Shown here in pieces: positions 1 to 6,959 of a stretch of 64,000 nt of DNA. Location of the stretch: assembly GCA_937982565.1 (NCBI GenBank), contig CALJLN010000010.1, positions 1 through 64,000 of the forward strand, given 5' to 3'. The notes beneath the pieces are model-generated. The model did not search any database. It saw only the letters and a program-made list of their open reading frames with translations, and was not told the origin of the DNA. This DNA comes from UBA2421 sp002343075. Its GTDB lineage: Bacteria; Planctomycetota; Phycisphaerae; Tepidisphaerales; Tepidisphaeraceae. Position numbers and translations under genes: made by a program. Within the stretch, counting starts at the first letter, position 1; each line of letters opens with the position of its first letter.

Positions 1-183
1 ATGCTCGCCCTCTCGATCCGACAGCACGGTTGAGTGAAGCGGGGCCGAGGTGATCCCTTCGTGGGGTGAAGACGGTTGAGTTTCGGTCACGGGCGACGCG
101 CGTGCGCCGCTCGACCGCGAGGGAAGTACACCGCCGCAGCGGTGCGCCTTCCAGGTTCTTCGGGACATCGATCCGCCGCGCTG

Positions 184-226
184 TCCCCTCACCCCAGCCC
201 TCTCCCTGAGTGGGAGAGAGGGGCTT
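184..226. repeat. GC-rich palindrome beside the gnd 3' end
   Basis: An inverted repeat with arms CCCTCTCCC (198-206) and GGGAGAGAGGG (212-222) around a 5-nt loop lies a few bases past the gnd stop codon. The two arms pair with a 2-nt bulge. It could help end gnd transcription, but no T-tract follows on the gnd strand, so it may equally be a dispersed intergenic palindrome. Confidence 0.5.
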
Positions 227-230
227 AAGG

Positions 231-1688
231 CTACTTCGCCGACCAGTCATTATGAATGAACGTGCCCGGCGCATCGTTTCGTTCAAACGTATGCGCGCCG
301 AAGTAGTCGCGCTGGGCCTGAATGAGATTGCCCGGTAGGCGGGCGCGGCGGTAGCTGTCGTAGTATGCCAGGCTCGCGCTGAACGCGGGGGTGCAGATGC
401 CGTTGGCGATGCCCTGCGTGACCACTCGGCGCCACGCGGCCTGGCGGTCGTTGATCATTTTTGTAAATCGCTGATCCATCAGCAGATTGGGCAGGCTGGG
501 GTTTTCCTTGAACGCCTTGGTGATTTCTTCGAGGAACACCGCCCGGATGATGCACCCGGCGCGCCAGATCATGGGCAATTCGGGCAGGTTCATGCCGTAG
601 CCGAAACCCATGGGACTGTTTTTGTCTTTAGGAATAGGCCGATTGGCGGCGGCGAGGAGGGCCATACCCTGTGCGTAGGAACAAATCTTGCTGCAATAGA
701 GCGCATCCTTCACGTCGTTAACAAACGCCTTGACGTCGCCGCTAAACTTCTGAGGCGTGGGGCCTTGCAGCACCTTGCTGGCGGCTTCGCGTTCGGTCTT
801 GAGCATGGAAAGCTCGCGCGCATCGACCGCGGCGGCCATGGTGGGGACGCTGACCAGCAGATCGAGGGCGGCCTTGATGGTCCATGTGCCGGTGCCTTTC
901 ATGCCGACGATATCGCGGATGCTTTCGACCAGTGCGCCCGGGCCTTTGGGGTCTTTGAAATCGATGACTTTCATCGTGACTTCGATGAGGAAGCTCTGCA
1001 GCTCGCCGGCATTCCACTCGGTGAAGACATCTTTCATCTGGCTGTTGTTCATGCCGCCGACGTTTTTGAGCAGGTCGTAGGCTTCGGCGATAAGCTGCAT
1101 GTCGCCGTATTCGATGCCGTTGTGAACCATCTTGACGAAGTGCCCCGCCCCGCCGCTGCCGCAATAGGTGACGCAAGGGACTTTGTCTGAAGGGGCCTTG
1201 GCGGCGATTTTTTCGAGGACGGGCTTGAGGCGGTTATAGCTTTCGCGGTCGCCGCCGGGCATGAGGCTCGGCCCCCAGAGCGCGCCCTCTTCGCCGCCGC
1301 TGACGCCCATGCCGAAGAAGCGGATGCCGTTGCCTTCGGAGTCGAGTTGCTTGGCGCGGCGTTCGGTATCGCCATACAGACTGTTGCCGCCATCGATGAC
1401 GATATCGCCGTCTTCGAGATTGCCCTTGATTTCGGCCAGCACCGCATCAACCGGCCCCCCCGCGGGGACCATCAGCAGGATGCGGCGCGGCTTTTCGAGC
1501 ATGCTCGCCATGTCGGCCAGCGAGCGCGCGCCTTTGATCTTCTTGTCGGCTGATTTCTGGATGAACTCGTTGGTCTTGTCGGCGCTGCGATCGAACGCGG
1601 CGACAGAAAAACCGTTGCGTTCCATGTTGTGCGCGAGGTTTGCGCCCATCACGCCCAGTCCGACGACGCCGAATGCCTGCTTTTCCAT
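231..1688 (-). CDS. gnd: 6-phosphogluconate dehydrogenase, decarboxylating
   Basis: Oxidative decarboxylation of 6-phosphogluconate to ribulose 5-phosphate with NADP+ in the cytoplasmic pentose phosphate pathway. The 485-residue protein has the usual family length. It starts with the dinucleotide-binding motif GLGVMGANLA (about residues 10-19), carries the substrate-loop signature GGEEGALWGPSLMPGG near residue 130, and the catalytic-lysine segment GAGHFVKMVHNGIEYGDMQ near residue 180. The C-terminal tail contains QRDYFGAHTFER, typical of the dimeric enzyme. The ATG start gives a complete N-terminal Rossmann strand. The gene follows a glycogen debranching enzyme on the same strand, 120 bp away, so both may serve glucose-polymer use. 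A perfect 12-bp palindrome lies about 45 bp upstream of the start. Confidence 0.96.
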   Translation of the reverse strand: MEKQAFGVVGLGVMGANLAHNMERNGFSVAAFDRSADKTNEFIQKSADKKIKGARSLADMASMLEKPRRILLMVPAGGPVDAVLAEIKGNLEDGDIVIDGGNSLYGDTERRAKQLDSEGNGIRFFGMGVSGGEEGALWGPSLMPGGDRESYNRLKPVLEKIAAKAPSDKVPCVTYCGSGGAGHFVKMVHNGIEYGDMQLIAEAYDLLKNVGGMNNSQMKDVFTEWNAGELQSFLIEVTMKVIDFKDPKGPGALVESIRDIVGMKGTGTWTIKAALDLLVSVPTMAAAVDARELSMLKTEREAASKVLQGPTPQKFSGDVKAFVNDVKDALYCSKICSYAQGMALLAAANRPIPKDKNSPMGFGYGMNLPELPMIWRAGCIIRAVFLEEITKAFKENPSLPNLLMDQRFTKMINDRQAAWRRVVTQGIANGICTPAFSASLAYYDSYRRARLPGNLIQAQRDYFGAHTFERNDAPGTFIHNDWSAK

Positions 1689-1733
1689 GAGAAAGCCTTC
1701 CTCGAATGCTTAGATGTTATGCCCAAATCCCGA

Positions 1734-1745
1734 GAACATATGTTC
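1734..1745. promoter_or_regulatory. Perfect GAAC-N4-GTTC palindrome upstream of gnd
   Basis: GAACATATGTTC is a perfect 12-bp palindrome about 45 bp upstream of the gnd start and downstream of the debranching-enzyme stop. It matches the GAAC-N4-GTTC core of the LexA (Cheo) box described in Firmicutes. No LexA gene is in the window and the site is not next to the mutasome operon, so the binding protein is unknown and the site may be fortuitous. Confidence 0.35.
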
Positions 1746-1808
1746 GGCTTTCTGACGCGCGAAAGCAATCTCCCGAGTCGGGCCGTTTTTTCAGATTCCG
1801 GCGCTAGA

Positions 1809-3881
1809 TCAGGCCCTGCCACGGGAGCGAGCCTGCCCGGCGGGGGCAGTGTGTTGCCCGGTCGGGGCGTGCGCATCGGGCCGGCCGAGAATATGCCGAC
1901 CGAGAATATGTTCGTGCCAGACCCGGTTAAGCTCCGCCGCGGCGCGGGCATCGGAGACGGCGCCGCCGGGTTTGTGCGGGGCATCGCCATCGAACAGTTC
2001 GGGGACGACGTTAAGCCCGTTGCCGAGCACATATTCGACCAGCCCCGTGACGATCCGGCGAATCGCCTCGGCCGCTGCGGGCCACGGGCCTTGCGTTTTG
2101 GCCATCGCGGCACAATAGGGGCCGAGAAGCCAGGGGAAAATACACCCCTGGTGGTAGGCGCGGTCGCGCGCCGCCACGTCGCCGGCGTATCGGCACTGGT
2201 AATTGGGGTCGCCGGCGTCGAGCGTGCGCAAGCCGAGCGGGGTAAGCAACTTAAAGCGAACCGTATCGAGCATCTCCGGCACCCGGACTTCGGCGAGCAC
2301 GGCAAACGGCAGCGAAGCGGCGAGGAGTTGGTTGGGCCGAATTGAGGCGTCTTCCCCGGCATCATTCACAACGTCATAACAGCAGTTGGCGAGCGGGTTC
2401 CAAAAGCGCTGATTGAAGTCAGCACGATGCTGCTCGGCGGTTGCGGCGTATTGCCGGGCGAGGGGTGCATCATCAAAGCGAAACGCCAACTCTCGCGCGA
2501 TGCAGAGTGCGTTGTACCAGAGCGCGTTCAGCTCCACCGGACGACCATTGCGCGGGGTGATGACCCAGTCGTTCAGCTTTGAGTTCATCCAGGTACTTCC
2601 AACGCCAGCCGCTCGCACGCGGAGCAGGCCATCACCGTTGACTGCGATGCCCAAGGCGGTGCCGGCTTGATATCGCTCAATGATCTGGCGAACCGTGGGA
2701 AACAGTTGTCGGACAGCTGCCTCGTCGCCAGAGTGAATCAGGTAGAGCCAGATGGCATTAATGAGCCAAAGTGATGTGTCGCAGGCATTGTACGCCGGCT
2801 CGCCACCGGCTTCGTCGATCTCCGAGGGAGTAATCCCATCGCGCACCAGCCCTGCGAGCGTGGCGAGCAGCGCCCTGGCAAGTGCAAACTTGCCCGTAAC
2901 GAGCAGCGCACCGGGGAATGCGATGAGCGTGTCGCGCACAGCCCATGCGGTCCACGGATATTGAGGCACAATGCATGACCAACAACGACCCCCAACCACC
3001 GGCGGGGCTGCGGAGACGAACTGATCGACCATGTGCGATAGCTTTTGCCCAATCGCTTGGTCACTCAGGGCAGAGACCCGGCATGGCGGGCGGTGTTCTT
3101 CCTGAATATCCGCTTGAGAGCAGGCCGAAAGCACGTTCTCCAGACCCACCGGCTGCACGGCCGCTGCGAAGTTTGCCGTCTGGCCGAGTTGCAGCGTGAA
3201 TGCGACCTCGCCGGGCGTCCAGAGGTCTTCCAGTGCCGCATAGCCACGCTCTCGCTCGCGCCGGTAAAGGGTGGAGAGATACCAGAGTGGCTTGGCATCG
3301 AAAATGCCATCGTGCGCCATGTGTACCTCGGGCGTGCGCGCGGTGGCGGCGATGCGCACCCTGCCGGGCATCTCGGTCGAAACCTCTGCTTCGAGGCGGC
3401 CCGACCATTGATACATCAGGTCGTGGATGCCCCGCAGCGCAAACAGCGGCCTCACGCGCAAATGAACGGGGGCGTCGCTGGCGAGGACGGTATAGGTGAT
3501 AAGCAGATCATTCTCGCCGGATGGTGAGAATCGCACGCTCTTTTCGATCGTCCAGCCTTCACCCTGAATCGCCCAGCGGGGATAGGGCGTTGCGGTAAAC
3601 GCCCTGATGAGCGGATGCCCCGCGGGGTGAACCACGCCGGGATATTCCACTGTCGCCAGCGCCGAACTGCGTCCATTGACGGTTACGGTTTCTTCAACAC
3701 GAGAGAGGATGACCATCCGCCGCACCGGTGCCGCCATCGCCGCCACGAGCAAGCCGTGATATTTCCGAGTGTTCAGACCAAGAACGGTCGAAGAAGCATA
3801 TCCCCCGGCACCGTTGGTGATCAGCCATTCGCGGGCGATGAGTTCGTCAAATGAAAGTGCTGTCACATCAATGCCGGGCAT
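1809..3881 (-). CDS. Glycogen debranching enzyme (amylo-alpha-1,6-glucosidase type)
   Basis: Predicted to hydrolyse alpha-1,6 branch points of glycogen or limit dextrins. The N-terminal domain (about 1-280) begins with WLITNGAGGYASSTVLGLN and TRKYHGLLVAA, the hallmark of bacterial and archaeal debranching enzymes. The C-terminal (alpha/alpha)6 barrel contains DTSLWLINAIWLY, GRPVELNALWYNAL and YHQGCIFPWLLGPY, matching the glucoamylase-like catalytic half. At 690 residues it is the expected size for the two-domain bacterial enzyme. The last roughly 30 residues are proline- and arginine-rich and probably unstructured. It lies upstream of gnd on the same strand. The exact substrate (glycogen or another alpha-glucan) cannot be read from sequence. 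Confidence 0.9.
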   Translation of the reverse strand: MPGIDVTALSFDELIAREWLITNGAGGYASSTVLGLNTRKYHGLLVAAMAAPVRRMVILSRVEETVTVNGRSSALATVEYPGVVHPAGHPLIRAFTATPYPRWAIQGEGWTIEKSVRFSPSGENDLLITYTVLASDAPVHLRVRPLFALRGIHDLMYQWSGRLEAEVSTEMPGRVRIAATARTPEVHMAHDGIFDAKPLWYLSTLYRRERERGYAALEDLWTPGEVAFTLQLGQTANFAAAVQPVGLENVLSACSQADIQEEHRPPCRVSALSDQAIGQKLSHMVDQFVSAAPPVVGGRCWSCIVPQYPWTAWAVRDTLIAFPGALLVTGKFALARALLATLAGLVRDGITPSEIDEAGGEPAYNACDTSLWLINAIWLYLIHSGDEAAVRQLFPTVRQIIERYQAGTALGIAVNGDGLLRVRAAGVGSTWMNSKLNDWVITPRNGRPVELNALWYNALCIARELAFRFDDAPLARQYAATAEQHRADFNQRFWNPLANCCYDVVNDAGEDASIRPNQLLAASLPFAVLAEVRVPEMLDTVRFKLLTPLGLRTLDAGDPNYQCRYAGDVAARDRAYHQGCIFPWLLGPYCAAMAKTQGPWPAAAEAIRRIVTGLVEYVLGNGLNVVPELFDGDAPHKPGGAVSDARAAAELNRVWHEHILGRHILGRPDAHAPTGQHTAPAGQARSRGRA

Positions 3882-4359
3882 GATTCTATGATGTTCCTTA
3901 TGCCGTCATGGTAACATGCCCAACGGCAACGGGAAGCGCTGTGGGTTGAGTTGCGACCGGAGAGTCAGATTGCCAATGCAAAACTCGACCTTGATCATCC
4001 CGGTCGCCCTGTCAGATCTGTGATGCTTTGTTACATCCGGATTCTTGTCGGGAAAAAGGGTCTCGAAAAACCGTGAGCGGATCGTTCACCACCCCATCTC
4101 GCTTCCTGATGCTCGTGGAAGACCCTATTGATCAGTGGTCTGCAGCTGACCCAAGCACCCGCAATCACGAAAAGTGCCGCGGGGTCCTCAATGCCCGCTA
4201 CTTTGCACAAACGCGATTCCCACAGCCCGCGTGGACATTTGCGCCGGAGTCATGTTTCGGATTGTCGTGCAAGCTCCGAAGCCAAATCGGCTGGTCTTTC
4301 ACGCGACTCCTGTGTATGGCAAGTGCAGTATGAATGTTTAAGAAAGGCTTCGCGCCAAT
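3882..4359. other. Intergenic region, 478 bp
   Basis: The stretch lies upstream of the debranching enzyme and downstream of the MoeB-like gene. Small open frames occur on the plus strand (4028-4333 and 4128-4385), but they have no recognisable motif, no clear Shine-Dalgarno and odd composition, so I do not call them genes. No tRNA or clear terminator was seen. It should hold the promoter of the debranching-enzyme gene. Confidence 0.5.
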
Positions 4360-5670
4360 TCAATACTGCGGCCCGCCCGGATTGATATCCTTGTTCCACA
4401 GCAGCACCCCGCCGGCCATACTTTTTGCATTTTCAAAGCCGTTTTGGCGCAGTATCTGCGCGAACTGCAGTGACCGCCCGCCGCTACGGCAGTACACGAT
4501 TACTTCCTTGCTCTCGCTTCCAGCGAGTTCTCCCACGCGCTGACCAAGTTGTTGCAGTGGGATGAGAGTGGCACCGTCGATTTTGGTAATCGCTTCCTCG
4601 TGCGGCAGCCGACAATCGATAAATACAAACTTCTCGCCGCGGTCGAGTTTTTGCTTAACCTCGCGCGGGGTCACTTCCCAGTCGGGCATAAAGTTGTAAT
4701 CTAGGGGTAGGCCTTGTTCGGTGAGCATCGCGTCTTCTCCATTCACATCCCCTTTGTGCTTCTTCACTTCCGCTGCCGTCTCTGCGACCGAGTTGGGGTC
4801 GAGAATTGGCACACCGCAGAATTGTTCGTAATCCACAGGCTCGGTGATTGTAGGATCGTCACCGCACACCGGACACGCCTTGTCGCGGCGGATTTTGAAC
4901 GTTCGAAACTCGATGTCCAGCGCGCTAAATGTCAGAAGCCGCCCGATCGCTGGCCGGCCGATGCCCAGGATCAGCTTGATCACCTCATTGGCTTGCAATG
5001 TGCCAATGATACCCGGAAGCACGCCAACCACGCCCCCCTCAGCACAACTCGGCACACTTCCCGGTTCCGGCGGTTCGGGGTAGAGGCAGCGATAGCATGG
5101 ACCAAGCTCTTTTGTATCGGGATTGGCCAGGTGCGGCGCGAAAACCGTGACCATCCCTTCAAATCGAAAGATGCTGCCGTAAACATTGGGCTTTTTCAGC
5201 ATTGCGCAGGCGTCATTCACGCAGTATCGGGTGGGAAAATTGTCGGTGCCGTCGATGATGATGTCGTACCGCGCCACCAGGTCGAGCACATTTGCAGCGT
5301 TGACGACGGTTTTGTGTTGGACGACACGCACATCCGGATTTAAGTCTTTGAGTTTTCGCGCCGCGGCGGCAACTTTGTCTTCGCCGATGGTCGACATGCC
5401 AAACAGCACCTGCCGCTGGAGGTTTGACGGGGAGACGACATCGACGTCCGCCAACCCAATCGTCCCCACCCCCGCCGCCGCCAGATAGAGTGAAATCGGG
5501 CAACCTAGACCTCCTGCACCAATGCATAATACGCTGGCATTCAGGAGTTTTTTCTGCCCTTCGACACCCATCTCCGGCAAGATCAGGTGACGGCGATATC
5601 TTGTTATCTGTTCAGCGTTTAGCTCGGAAACAACCGGATGCGGCGCAGGGGTTACGGCAGGCACACTCAT
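4360..5670 (-). CDS. moeB: MoeB/ThiF-type sulfur-carrier adenylyltransferase fused to rhodanese
   Basis: E1-like enzyme predicted to adenylate, and with its rhodanese domain probably thiolate, the C-terminal glycine of a small ubiquitin-like sulfur carrier (MoaD, ThiS or similar). Residues 15-290 form the ThiF/MoeB domain: RYRRHLILPEMGVEGQKKL, the ATP-binding GAGGLGCPISLYLAAAGVG, the DGTDNFPTRY segment, and paired zinc cysteines CYRC and CPVC. Residues about 325-436 are a rhodanese domain with active-site loop VIVYCRSGGRS, whose cysteine would carry persulfide. The two-domain layout matches MoeZ/MOCS3-type proteins. No carrier gene is adjacent, so molybdopterin, thiamine and cysteine or tRNA thiolation roles cannot be separated. 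Confidence 0.9.
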   Translation of the reverse strand: MSVPAVTPAPHPVVSELNAEQITRYRRHLILPEMGVEGQKKLLNASVLCIGAGGLGCPISLYLAAAGVGTIGLADVDVVSPSNLQRQVLFGMSTIGEDKVAAAARKLKDLNPDVRVVQHKTVVNAANVLDLVARYDIIIDGTDNFPTRYCVNDACAMLKKPNVYGSIFRFEGMVTVFAPHLANPDTKELGPCYRCLYPEPPEPGSVPSCAEGGVVGVLPGIIGTLQANEVIKLILGIGRPAIGRLLTFSALDIEFRTFKIRRDKACPVCGDDPTITEPVDYEQFCGVPILDPNSVAETAAEVKKHKGDVNGEDAMLTEQGLPLDYNFMPDWEVTPREVKQKLDRGEKFVFIDCRLPHEEAITKIDGATLIPLQQLGQRVGELAGSESKEVIVYCRSGGRSLQFAQILRQNGFENAKSMAGGVLLWNKDINPGGPQY

Positions 5671-5963
5671 CGAATCCTCGCTATGTTTAGCGCCCGAATC
5701 TGCTCGGGACTTTCACGGTAACAGTTGAAGATAGCACAAGACGAGATGAACGCGCAAGCGGGAGTGCTAAACGAAAGGGAATCGGTCACGCCGAAGGGTC
5801 GGCGTAGCCGTGGCAGTCTTTCTGCCGCTCTTTAGCAATTTGTGAAGCTTGGGAGCATCACGGGCCGCAATCTGCGCTCAAATCGCCCAACGAGATGTAG
5901 GTTAGCCGCCGAACCCGATGCGTCAAGCATGCGTGGTGAACTAATTTACAAGTCTCAAACTGT

Positions 5964-5978
5964 TGTGAGATTTTCACA
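5964..5978. promoter_or_regulatory. TGTGA-N5-TCACA palindrome upstream of imuA
   Basis: TGTGA and TCACA half-sites are separated by 5 bases in an AT-rich stretch about 180 bp before imuA. This resembles a regulator operator. The spacing differs by one base from the classical CRP site, so the regulator cannot be named and a chance palindrome is possible. Confidence 0.25.
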
Positions 5979-6050
5979 GCAAAACAAATCAAATCCGAAA
6001 ATTATTGACGACGGGAGGATTGAAAGAATAACCTAACTTTATGCGAACAG

Positions 6051-6151
6051 GAAGGGAGAGAGACTGAGAGACGAAGAGAAAAAGAGACGAAGCGGAAGAC
6101 GGCTTGCGCCACTCACTTCCTCTCTCCGTCTCTCAGTCTCTCAGTCTCTTC
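6051..6151. repeat. Palindromic element PE-C1 (GAGACGAA-type), intergenic
   Basis: The left arm (about 6051-6095) is built from GAGACGAA-like 8-mers and the right arm (about 6113-6151) from its complement, CGTCTCTC/AGTCTCTC. The central spacer (GGAAGAC-GGCTTGCGC-ACTCACTT) is nearly the same as in the copy inside imuA 300 bp downstream. The shared spacer, not just the arms, marks the two as copies of one element. It ends only 8 bp before the imuA start and may affect imuA translation. Confidence 0.8.
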
Positions 6152-6158
6152 TTAAACA

Positions 6159-6959
6159 ATGAAACTCATCACCGCCCATAACGGCCAATTAATCGAGACC
6201 GCGGAGTCGGCTTGGACGGATGCCGCGCGCCCGCGGGGGCAACAAACGGGCTTACCCTTGCTCGACGCCCTGCTCCCCGCCGGCGGGCTGACGCAAGGAG
6301 CGGTGCATGAATTGCTGTTTAAGCACGAGCATCCGCGGCCATATGCAGTGGCAGCGATATTTCTTCAACTCAGAGAGAAAGAGACGAAGAGAAAAAGAGA
6401 CGAAGTGGAAGACCAGGCTTGCGCACACTCACTTTCTCTCTCCGTCTCTCGGCCTCTCAGTCTTTGCACTTCTCCCACCATCATCTGGTCCGACGCCACC
6501 CACACCCTCTACCCCCCTGCTCTATTCGCTGCGGGTATCAACCCGCATGACCTGTGGATTCTGCATCCTCGCACGGAACAGGAAGCGTTGTGGGCCGCCG
6601 CCGAGTGTTTGCGATGTAAAGGGGTGGGCGTGACGGTGACTCAGTTGCCGGCGCGGCTTCATCGCAACGACGTCCGTCGGCTGCAGTTGGCTGCCGAACG
6701 CGGCGGAGGGATGGGAATCATTATGCGTCCGATGACACGAGGAAGTGAAATCTACGCCGCCGCCACACGTTGGCTTGTTGAACCTGCACGCGGCGAAAGA
6801 ACCATTCACCGCTGGAAACTCACATTACTTCATGGCCACGGAGGGCAAGTCGGAGAATCCATTTTTTTGGAGAGGTGCCGTGAAAACAATCTTGTGCGTG
6901 CGACTGCTCAATTGGCCCGTGGACCGAGTTTTGCGGCGGCTCGATGGGAAACTGCTTAA
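6159..6959 (+). CDS. imuA: ImuA-like RecA/SulA-family mutasome protein with in-frame palindromic insert
   Basis: Accessory protein of the ImuA-ImuB-DnaE2 translesion-synthesis system, related to a truncated RecA fold. The assignment rests on its place directly before imuB and on RecA-core-like segments: LPLLDALLPAGGLTQGAVHEL (about 33-52), the strand IIWSDATHTLYPPALFAAGI, DLWILHPRTEQEALWAAAECL, and a basic RLHRNDVRRLQLAAE helix. Residues about 72-105 (REKETKRKRDE...SRPLSLCTS) are low-complexity and correspond exactly to a palindromic element. Removing them joins two conserved strands. The ATG start lies just after another copy of that element. The 3' end overlaps imuB by 80 bp, suggesting translational coupling. 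The gene is probably stress-induced, but no SOS box was seen. Confidence 0.82.
   Translation: MKLITAHNGQLIETAESAWTDAARPRGQQTGLPLLDALLPAGGLTQGAVHELLFKHEHPRPYAVAAIFLQLREKETKRKRDEVEDQACAHSLSLSVSRPLSLCTSPTIIWSDATHTLYPPALFAAGINPHDLWILHPRTEQEALWAAAECLRCKGVGVTVTQLPARLHRNDVRRLQLAAERGGGMGIIMRPMTRGSEIYAAATRWLVEPARGERTIHRWKLTLLHGHGGQVGESIFLERCRENNLVRATAQLARGPSFAAARWETA
6371..6475. repeat. Palindromic element PE-C2 inside imuA
   Basis: Left arm 6371-6408 (8-mers GAGACGAA/GAGAAAAA), spacer with GGCTTGCGCACACTCAC, right arm 6432-6475 (CCGTCTCTCGGCCTCTC). It is translated in frame as about 34 hydrophilic residues without a stop. The spacer is nearly identical to PE-C1 and resembles the reverse complement of the carB copy PE-C3 read on the plus strand. 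Confidence 0.85.

Larger units (their letters stand above)
5671..6158. other. Divergent intergenic region between moeB and imuA, 488 bp
   Basis: It holds promoters for both flanking genes. Visible structures are a perfect 7-bp hairpin ACGCCGA/TCGGCGT (5788-5805), a second hairpin GGCAG/CTGCC (5812-5826), a TGTGA-N5-TCACA palindrome (5964-5978) and the family-C palindromic element (6051-6151). No GAAC-N4-GTTC box was found in front of imuA. A 64-codon open frame at 5842-6036 has no support and is not called. Confidence 0.55.

Noticed and set aside
4028..4385. Small plus-strand ORFs between the debranching enzyme and moeB
   Set aside because: No motif, no ribosome-binding site and atypical composition.
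5842..6036. 64-codon ORF upstream of imuA
   Set aside because: It lies in an AT-rich regulatory stretch with palindromes, has no Shine-Dalgarno and no recognisable sequence.
6000..6158. SOS box in front of imuA
   Set aside because: Neither GAAC-N4-GTTC nor GTTC-N7-GTTC was found there. A lineage-specific box cannot be excluded.
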